From NCBI GenBank assembly GCA_003427395.1, contig BFEA01000247.1, forward strand, positions 266,852 through 302,958: a stretch of 36,107 bases of DNA, in the 5' to 3' direction. Shown here in pieces: positions 29,985 to 36,107 of the stretch. Position 1 is the first letter of the stretch. Each line of letters opens with the position of its first letter. A program made the position numbers and the translations under genes. The notes under the pieces are model-generated. The model did no database searches and was not told where the DNA came from. It saw only the letters and a program-made list of their open reading frames with translations. This DNA comes from Chara braunii. Lineage: Eukaryota; Streptophyta; Charophyceae; Charales; Characeae.

Positions 29985-31130
29985 CTAACCCTCTAGGAAG
30001 TGGTCTGTGGATAGTCCTTCCCCTCGCCTGGGCTTGCAGACTCGGATCTCGGAGGTTGGACCGTCACCACCGAGTCGGCAAGGTACCACCCCCGAAGAAT
30101 CGGGTCCACTCCAAGTCGATAACAGGGTCGGCTCCAAAAGCATACGAACCCCCGCCTTGGATGCTTCCTAGAGAGAAAGAATGCATCCACCGCAGGTAAT
30201 TTTAACTGTCCTTTTCTTTGGAAGTTCAAAATAACTTAGACAAGGGTACTCAGAGGAGATAGAAATGAGAATCATTTAGACAGGTATAGGTAGATAAGGC
30301 CATTCGGGATAAAAAGGGTCAACTCTCGGGAAAAAGTCTAAGTCTATCTAACCTTATCTGCTTCATTTGAATCGAATTCATTTCACGGTACACATAGAAC
30401 CAAAGTTTTTCAAAACAACGAATCATTTTTGACTTGCACGCAGGTGAGAAGTAAAAAGAAGACAATCCTTTTTCTCTTCTCTAACGGGCATAATCAACCT
30501 CCTTTGCAAGCATACTTCTACCTACCTGCACTGCAAGCAAAGGAAACAAGTTCAAAGGAAAACAGTACCATCCCAAATTTAGGTCAGACCTTTCCATTCA
30601 CACGCATAACTCACACACTTTCCTCTATCTTTTCTTTTGAACATTCAAAACAACAGGGTTAAGCAAAGTGTAGGTTCACACAGGTGTGAAGGGAAACTTG
30701 AGTCAATCAACTGACTGACCTTGAGTGAAGTTTGATCCGGCTCACTCAAGAAAACCTAGTAATATTCCAATCAAATTTGAAAAGACGACCGCCGTTATAA
30801 TCAAAAACATGCAGCTCACAACTCCACAACTTATGCCGGTATCACTGAATGTCGGCCGCCTCTCTCTCCAAGTACCCGAATGAGCAAGGTCAAGTCCGCT
30901 GAAAGGACTCAAGTGAGATAACCCTTCGGGAGGGTGTTCTCAACAATAAGTCCTAAGTGGTCCTGATAGTCCTAGTGACCCCACAATCTCCAAGGATACT
31001 CTCATCTCAAACACAAGTCCACCACGCCAACTCAGAATAACCACACCAACATAATGATCCCAATCTCAATATCAGTCTCACATGATCCAAAATGGCCCCA
31101 GGTGGTCCCACATTGCTACCACGCTTCCAC
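29985..31130 (-). repeat. Right inverted arm
   Basis: Inverse of 25815-26745, longer by about 200 bp. The extra length includes 30255-30340 and the segment with a hairpin near 30917-30941 (ACCCT, TCGG, AGGGT type). Confidence 0.7.
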
Positions 31131-31700
31131 CAAATGGTCTCAGAAAAAAACTCGTGCCACAGGTCCCCAGAATATAATGGAAGCCCTTTGGCGCAAATGT
31201 CGCAAGTGCCAGTATCCAAATGGCCACACCAATAATTGTAGTGCCGCCAAAAGTTACCGCTGTAGCCACAAAACACTTTCGTAAAAATCCAACACTGCTG
31301 TGCAATTTTTGCAGCACTCCTCTCGCAACCTTAGCATTGGCGCCGTACTGCAGCGCAATCCCTTCAAAACACCTTTATTGCAGTGTAAAAAAAAAAAAAA
31401 AAACGGCAGCACTTCCCATAGAAGGTGTTGCTACCAACGTGCCAAAAATTGGCAGCACTTCCTTTCCAAATATGTCGTTGCCACCGCCTTACGGTCGCAG
31501 CACCTGCCCAGACACACAGCGAACGCACAAGGGTGAGGCAAAAAACTCCCAGTCCTCAACTATGGCTTCCTCCCTTCTCCTCCTCCAACTCTCTGTAGAC
31601 CTCCACTCCACCAGCAGCACTTCACCTCACTATACCAGCAGCCAGCCAGTCAGCATCTATTTCAAGTAGAATGCCTCAGCAGCATTGCCACAAGTGTGAG
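31131..31700. repeat. Loose repeat of GCAGCACTTCC-type phrases with an A17 run
   Basis: TTGCAGCACTCC, CGGCAGCACTTCCC, TTGGCAGCACTTCC and TCGCAGCACC recur between 31305 and 31505 at irregular 60-130-bp intervals. A 17-A run lies near 31387-31403. The 149-codon plus-strand frame across it appears to be a by-product. Confidence 0.5.
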
Positions 31701-32291
31701 GCTGTTGGGTGGAGAGCTGGCTTTTATAGCCAGCCGAAAGCATATGGGCAGCTGCTTTGCCCACTGCTAGACAAAATTCGTCAGTGCTTCTGGCTTTTGA
31801 TCTAAATCAACGGCCAGGAGCCCAGTGCCTTGGCTTTCTTCTAGCGCAACCAGGATCATGAACTCCTGGAAGCACCTCGCCATTTTCTCAGACTGGGTGC
31901 TCCTGGGAATGGTTGTACCCAGCCGGACTGCAGCCTGTTCAAAAAACGAACAGGCGCAGTCTCATAAACCCCTATAACATTTTGGGGCTGTACCTGTCCT
32001 ACGGCCGCGGCCATATTCGTGGCCGTTACTTTTTTTTTCTCTTTCTTTCTTTCCCCCCCTCGTTTCTTTATGCAGGGGGCAACTCACCGTTCAAAACGAA
32101 CGGCCGCCCCCTTAGTTATTTCACAGAGTCGAACTAGAGTCGAGCTCAGCAGGTTTTTCTCTCCCCTGTTGCAGCATGCGTCCGAACCTGGGCGCCATCG
32201 GTGTCAGGTTCCAAGGCTAAAGAGTCCTGCTGCCCGTTTTCCTCAACGAACGGGCGCAGACAGGCATTGGTTGGAGACTTACTTGTCCCCC

Positions 32292-32334
<43 letters not shown>

Positions 32335-33000
32335 GGTTCCGACAGCCGCGACCGCTGCTAGCGACGAGCGAGCCGTCGTGCCTTCCGAGAGAGAAGCCTG
32401 AACGATGCCACAAAAATGTTTGTTCGATCATCGGAAAACGACTCCGCCATTTCACGCAAACTAGAAGCCACCTGACCGCGTGCAGAGAGTCTCTCGTAAC
32501 TCCAGTACAAGGACCCAAAACCTACATCCGAATGTAGCCGCGCTACCACGACAAATATATTCAATTTTGTTCATCCTATAGATGTCTGTCCCAGCCTGAT
32601 CGTCGAAACGACGGGCACTTAGGAAATTGACAAACAAGAAATGAAAAAAAACTAAAAGAATTTAATGAATCCAAGAACAAATCTAAATAAAAGAATCCAA
32701 GGCAAATCTAAAAGAAGAAATCCCAAAGAAATCTTAAGGAAAAAAAAAAGAAAAAACTTACATGGTTGCAGAAACGGTCACCCGTTTTAAACGGGCACCT
32801 GCAACCGTTCATGGGGACTACACGTCCCCATCAGTTCTGAATGCGCCACATGGCGCTTGACTTTTTTTTTCTTTTTTTTTCCAACGGCCAATCATTTCAC
32901 GTGGTTTTTCAGCCACGGCCTTATGAAAATGCAGACTTGAGTTCGACTTATTTTTAGACAATTTCTCAATTTATAGTACGTGTCATCCTTGCGCACGGGC
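31700..33000. repeat. Dense cluster of perfect short hairpins
   Basis: At least ten stems of 6-8 bp with short loops. Examples: GCTGGCT/AGCCAGC (31716-31734), TGGGCA/TGCCCA (31745-31763), CCAGGA/TCCTGG (31850-31869), GCCTGTTC/GAACAGGC (31933-31955), CGGCCA/TGGCCG (32008-32025), nested GGGGGC/GCCCCC and CCGTTC/GAACGG (32075-32111), GAACCTG/CAGGTTC (32184-32211), GCCCGTT/AACGGGC (32232-32255), CGTCG/CGACG (32601-32613), nested GGTTGCAG/CTGCAACC and CCCGTTT/AAACGGG (32764-32806), ATGGGGAC/GTCCCCAT (32811-32831) and GCGCCA/TGGCGC (32843-32856). Several share a CTGC...GCAG outer pair around a CCGTT...AACGG inner pair. No coding frame is convincing. Confidence 0.75.
32294..32333. repeat. (CT)n microsatellite
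   Basis: A CT dinucleotide run of about 20 units that interrupts the hairpin cluster. Confidence 0.95.
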
Positions 33001-34300
33001 CATGTAAATCTCAGCGCGACTGATTTCAGTCACGCTGCCGGAGCTGATACCCTCCCTGTCGGAGCTGATACCCTTACAAGGGTATCCGTTCATAATTTTG
33101 CAGTCGACACAATGCCGACACCAACTGTTAGAATAGAATCGGCTAAAAACAGAAACTGGGGTAAACCCCTCGACCATTATGGTCATGAAAGTTGGAAACC
33201 GCAAGGGCCAAAACACGGCATAAGCAGACAAGAGTCAGGGGTTAAAAATTTTGAATGCTCGCAGAGCGTGCAAAGACGACGGAGGTTAGTAGATGAAGTG
33301 ACCATGCACGCCGTTCCGGCACGCGCAGAGACTGCAAAATAATTAGTAAATAAAACCTCCGACCACAAGGTCGGAAGGTTAGTCAAAACGGTAAAGAGTC
33401 GTGGGGGACGCGACGACGGTTTTCCTCAGTCAGACGACTGTTTTGGCTCGAGTCCGCAGACGTCGAGTGTATCGGATAAACGGGGCGGGAAACTACTCCC
33501 CGCAGGATAGAATTTAGGTAAAAATTAGTAAAAACCCCGACCATGTGGCCGGGGCGACTAGGCAAGAGGGGCCTAGCCTGTTGTAGCAGGCCGCAGTGGC
33601 CAAACGCAGGCCTGAGTTTCCCCTATGGTAGGCTGCAAGCCTTAAGTACTGATTGAACTGGGCCCTGTACTCTACTTAGGGCAGATTAGCTCCTAGTAAA
33701 ACCCAACTAGGAGCTAGCCCAGTAGGTACAGGTGCAAACTGATACGAAGAGGGTTCTGGGTTCGAGTCCGACTTGCCTCCGGGCTAGCTCCTTTTGCTAG
33801 CTGAAAGGGGGCGGGTCTATCCTTTTCCGCCCGCCCGCAGATGGGCGGGATTCAAAACCATGACCTCAGGATCGAGGTAATATACAGTTAAACCCCGCCG
33901 TGACAGTTGGCCCGACGGGGTATTTTAGTAATTAGATTTTGTTTTCCTTGTTAGATTTTCTTTTTTTCTTTTTACTTTCTTTTATTATTATTATTTTATT
34001 TTTTTTTTATCCCGTTGTTGCTGTCGAATGAACCCTCGTGTAAATCAGGGCAGGTTCAACATAGGAAGGTGGCAACGAAACTGGCCGAGGTTGGGTTACC
34101 GGCCGCTCCGATCACAGTGCCCCGAAAACAAGCAACCACGGCGCGGCATCGCGAAGATCTGGCGCAAGGGAGAAAGCGCTGAGAAGCGAAGGGAAGAAAA
34201 GAAGAACGCGCAGAGGCGAGGAAGAGAAGATCGCGCGGAGAGAGGAGGAGGTCGCGTAAAGGAAGGCGGAAAGATCGAAGGGAGGTAAAGAAGAGCGGGA
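33000..34300 (+). repeat. Hairpin-rich repeat, copy C (plus orientation)
   Basis: Homologous, in the opposite orientation, to 27140-29260. Order: the near-palindrome CAGCG-C-GACTGA-TT-TCAGTC-A-CGCTG (33012-33037), GATACCCTT/AAGGGTATC (33067-33086), GACCAT/ATGGTC (about 33173-33185), two related hairpins CCGACC-ACAA-GGTCGG (33354-33380) and CCCCGACC-ATGT-GGCCGGGG (33535-33554), both framed by TTAGTA and ACTA/AGT, then CTCCTAGT/ACTAGGAG (33690-33713), the tRNA-like module, a T-rich tract (33950-34012) and TGAACC/GGTTCA (about 34029-34055). No protein-coding frame is supported. Confidence 0.6.
33710..33791 (+). ncRNA. tRNA-like Pol III module, copy C
   Basis: An 82-nt module with ends GGAGCTAGCCC and GGGCTAGCTCC (11-bp perfect stem), followed directly by TTTT (33792-33795). 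A-box match TAGCCCAGTAGG (33715-33726) and exact B-box GGTTCGAGTCC (33759-33769). It aligns ungapped with copy B at 55 of 82 positions, and conservation is concentrated in the stem and the two boxes. Stem pair 10:73 is C-G here and T-A in copy B, a compensatory change. The 5' stem strand overlaps the right arm of another hairpin (CTCCTAGT/ACTAGGAG), so two folds are mutually exclusive. Not a standard tRNA for the reasons given for copy B. Confidence 0.52.
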
Positions 34301-34451
34301 TGCACAATGAGAGGAGCAGGCGAGGGTGTAATACGCGCTGACAAGCGGGTAAGATAACACTCAAGAGTGAAAAGCAAGAGGGAAGGAGAGCACAAGTGGT
34401 TATCGGGTAGCTGGAAATTCAGGAATGAAATTCTGAAGTGAGAGTCTTGGA
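34301..34451. other. Purine-rich spacer, no gene
   Basis: Continues the A/G-rich sequence of 34150-34300. No motif is visible. Confidence 0.45.
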
Positions 34452-34815
34452 CAGTCTGAAAATCCTGAATGGTCCTGAAGTGGTGAAAGGTCCGAAGACC
34501 CTGAAAACCACATGTTTAGGCAGGCTGCATCCTGAAGTGGTGATGGGTGTCCCGAAATGGTCAAGTGAAAGTTTTGGGCAGTCTGAAAATCCTGAATGGT
34601 CCTGAAGTGGTGAAAGGTCCGAAGACCATGAAAACCACCCTTTACCACTTGAGGATGCAGCCTGCCTAAACAGGTGGTTTTCAGGGTCTTCGGAGCTTTC
34701 ACCACTTCAGGACCATTCAGGATTTTCAGGCCTGAATGGTCCTGAAGTGGTGAAAGCTCCGAAGACCCTGAAAACCACCTGTTTATGCAGACTACATCTT
34801 GAAGTGGTGAAGGGT
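34452..34815. repeat. Four copies of a ~58-bp unit, one inverted; perfect 55-bp hairpin
   Basis: The core unit starts CTGAAAATCCTGAATGGTCC and ends CCCTGAAAACCAC. Direct copies lie at about 34452-34511, 34579-34638 and 34731-34785, and an inverted copy at 34667-34730. The inverted copy and the last copy form a perfect inverted repeat (34667-34721 with 34731-34785, 55 of 55 identical, 9-bp spacer) that continues outward with mismatches to about 34641 and 34811. These two copies also share GCTCCG where the first two have GGTCCG, so they arose from each other recently. A long minus-strand open frame across this block reflects the repeat phase. Confidence 0.92.
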
Positions 34816-35187
34816 GTCTTGAAGTGGTGATGAAAAGTATGATTGTTGTTAACCTTCTCTCAAGGAGAGAAGAAGAAGAGGAAGAAGAAGAGAGGAGGGG
34901 AGAAGAGGAAGACTTACCTTCTATGGCTCGAGGATGACAGTAGTCCGGGTATAAGGATTCTCTGCGCACGCTCCAGTTGCGAGAGAACGGGCGAGTTTGT
35001 CTTCGCTGTGGGCGACGGAACCTTTTTGCACCAACAGGAGCGCCAAAGAGAGGATTGAGCTTACCTGCAGAAGCGGAAAGCATCCGGCATCAGTGACGAC
35101 CACGACGGAAGCGGGAGATTGAGAAGAGGTTAGTCTCCGATCTCACAAACCGTTTCTTCCGACATTACCAACGATACGACGAGCAAA
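34816..35187. other. No recognisable gene
   Basis: Contains a GAAGAAGAG-rich stretch (34862-34915) ending in a GGAAGACTTACCTTCTATGG phrase that resembles a reverse splice donor. No coding support. Confidence 0.4.
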
Positions 35188-35256
35188 TGAGTAAATAAAT
35201 AAATGAGTAAATAAATAAGGCAAATAAATAAAATTAAAATAAAATAAATAAATTTA
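35188..35256. repeat. (TAAA)n-like AT-rich repeat
   Basis: Imperfect AAAT/TAAA repeats. Confidence 0.9.
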
Positions 35257-35290
35257 ACACTAAAACAAGGGAAGTTAAATTCACTGCTAC

Positions 35291-35292
<2 letters not shown>

Positions 35293-35323
<31 letters not shown>
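35293..35323. repeat. (GT)n microsatellite
   Basis: About 15 GT units. Confidence 0.95.
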
Positions 35324-35328
<5 letters not shown>

Positions 35329-35569
35329 GGAGAGAAAGAGACCTTGGCCAACAACTAAGTCCTCAGCCCCACAACTCTACGCACGCTACCTGGATCAATA
35401 GAACAAGCAAAAGTTAAAAAGTGACAATGTATATTTCCCCGTCTTCGCGAAAAATTCATTCCGTTTTTGCGCATCCTATCGATGGTGTATATGTATGAGC
35501 ATGTACATGCATGCATGCATGTGAGCTCCTACCGAGGTAATGGCACGCCACCTCCATCAGAGGTATGAT

Positions 35570-35699
35570 ACATATATATCTATATCTATCTATATATATA
35601 TATACGTTGAAACTCCGACGAAACATGTTGTCACAGCCCATCGTTTGTTGTCCTCTTTTCTCTTTCTGCCAACGGTTTACCGGGCAGTTCTGTTTGTGA

Positions 35700-35760
<61 letters not shown>
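35570..35760. repeat. (TA)n microsatellites
   Basis: TATC/TA mixture near 35570-35605 and an uninterrupted TA run of about 27 units at 35702-35756, separated by unique sequence. Confidence 0.95.
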
Positions 35761-35761
<1 letters not shown>

Positions 35762-35842
35762 AATGGCTAAATAAAATAAATAGTCTGAATCTACTGCTAG
35801 GGCGTGGATAGATACGCCACTACCTAGGTATATAAAATGTGA

Positions 35843-35945
35843 ATGTGTGTATGTGTGTGTGTGTGTGTGAGAGAGAGAGATCGACGAGAAAGTGAGAGGG
35901 AGATCGAAGGGGGAGAGAGAGATCAAGGAGAGAGAGAGAGAAGGA
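35843..35945. repeat. (GT)n then (GA)n-rich tract
   Basis: A GT run to about 35868, followed by GA-rich sequence to about 35945. Confidence 0.9.
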
Positions 35946-36089
35946 GAGGTACTTTAATCGGTTCGTCGAGCAACTTACCGGGCAGCAAGTAAGTCCCCGA
36001 TGCCGTGGCATGCCTCGCGCAACTTCCATTGAGGAGGATGAGCAAGACCGCTCGAACCTTCCACCAAAACGCCGAGACATCTACTACTA

Positions 36090-36107
36090 CATGTGTGTGT
36101 GTGTGTG
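36090..36107. repeat. (GT)n run at the window end
   Basis: A GT repeat that continues to the last base shown. Confidence 0.9.

Larger units (their letters stand above)
25815..31130. mobile_element. Large structure with ~1-kb diverged inverted arms (candidate long-TIR element)
   Basis: The left arm (about 25815-26745) is the inverse of the right arm (about 29985-31130). Matching landmarks, with the right side reversed, are GTGTTTGGCAGCATGGGACCACC against GTGGTAGCAATGTGGGACCACC at the outer ends, TTCACTCAAGGTCAG in the middle, GGTCTGACTT against GGTCTGACCT, TATGCTTGCAAAGGAG identical in both, GTGGACGC...CTCTTTCAAGGAAGCAT against GTGGATGC...CTCTCTAGGAAGCAT, and AGATCCGAGTCT plus CCTAGAGGG at the inner ends. 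Arm identity is perhaps 65-75% by eye, so it is old. No transposase and no clear TSD are visible. The interior (26.75-29.98 kb) carries a hairpin-rich repeat copy. It could equally be two inverted copies of one repeat rather than one transposon. Confidence 0.6.

Noticed and set aside
31220-31669. 149-codon plus-strand open frame
   Set aside because: It crosses the A17 run (poly-Lys) and GCAGCACTTCC repeats; no motif, and length is uncertain because of the homopolymer.
32595-32620. CCTGATCGTCGAAACGACGG resembles a hammerhead ribozyme core (CTGA...CGAAAC)
   Set aside because: The GATGAG part and a pairing stem III around a GUH cleavage site are missing; the phrase is better explained as a CGTCG/CGACG hairpin.
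34400-35083. 227-codon minus-strand open frame
   Set aside because: It runs through four copies of the 58-bp unit, whose lack of stops in this phase explains the length; no motif is visible outside the repeat.

Overview
The window looks like repeat-dominated eukaryotic nuclear DNA from the green-plant (streptophyte) lineage. This rests on a plant-type mitochondrial nad7 fragment, LINEs with AP-endonuclease, reverse transcriptase and a CCHC zf-RVT-like end, hAT-like and foldback DNA elements, and abundant microsatellites. A charophyte alga such as Chara is my best guess, but that is inference. I found no intact host protein-coding gene. Nearly every recognisable coding stretch is a decayed mobile-element gene.

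Layout. 1-86 is a poly-G/GA tract. 874-1459 is a 0.58-kb foldback element with long inverted arms and TA flanks. 2616-4030 is a non-autonomous hAT-like element with a near-perfect 8-bp target-site duplication (TSD) and a cargo of microsatellites. 4947-9542 is LINE-1 (minus strand, 5'-truncated at the endonuclease start, 11-bp TSD). 9645-10616 is a plus-strand retrocopy with an 18-bp TSD; inside it sits a 450-bp intron-less nad7 fragment with its own 12-bp direct repeats. 10913-18461 is LINE-2 (minus strand, ORF1 plus ORF2, 7-bp TSD, poly(A)). 18480-18990 is a ~39-bp minisatellite. About 19.2-25.1 kb is a decayed retroelement with a gag-like pseudogene, a reverse transcriptase pseudogene (YIDD motif) and ~180-bp flanking direct repeats. 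25.09-25.45 kb is a 60-bp tandem array.

From about 25.8 to 31.13 kb there is a large structure with ~1-kb diverged inverted arms. Its interior holds one copy of a hairpin-rich repeat. A second copy, in the opposite orientation, lies at about 33.0-34.3 kb, at the end of a 2-kb stretch studded with short hairpins. Both copies carry an 82-nt tRNA-like module with A box, B box, an 11-12-bp closing stem and an immediate TTTT. This hairpin/tRNA-like family is the most unusual content of the window. 34.45-34.82 kb holds four copies of a ~58-bp unit, two of which form a perfect 55-bp inverted repeat. The last kilobase is microsatellites.

The genes do not work together as a pathway. The two LINEs would each have encoded target-primed retrotransposition machinery, and the small retrocopy was probably mobilised in trans by such machinery. 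All coordinates and alignments were read by eye.
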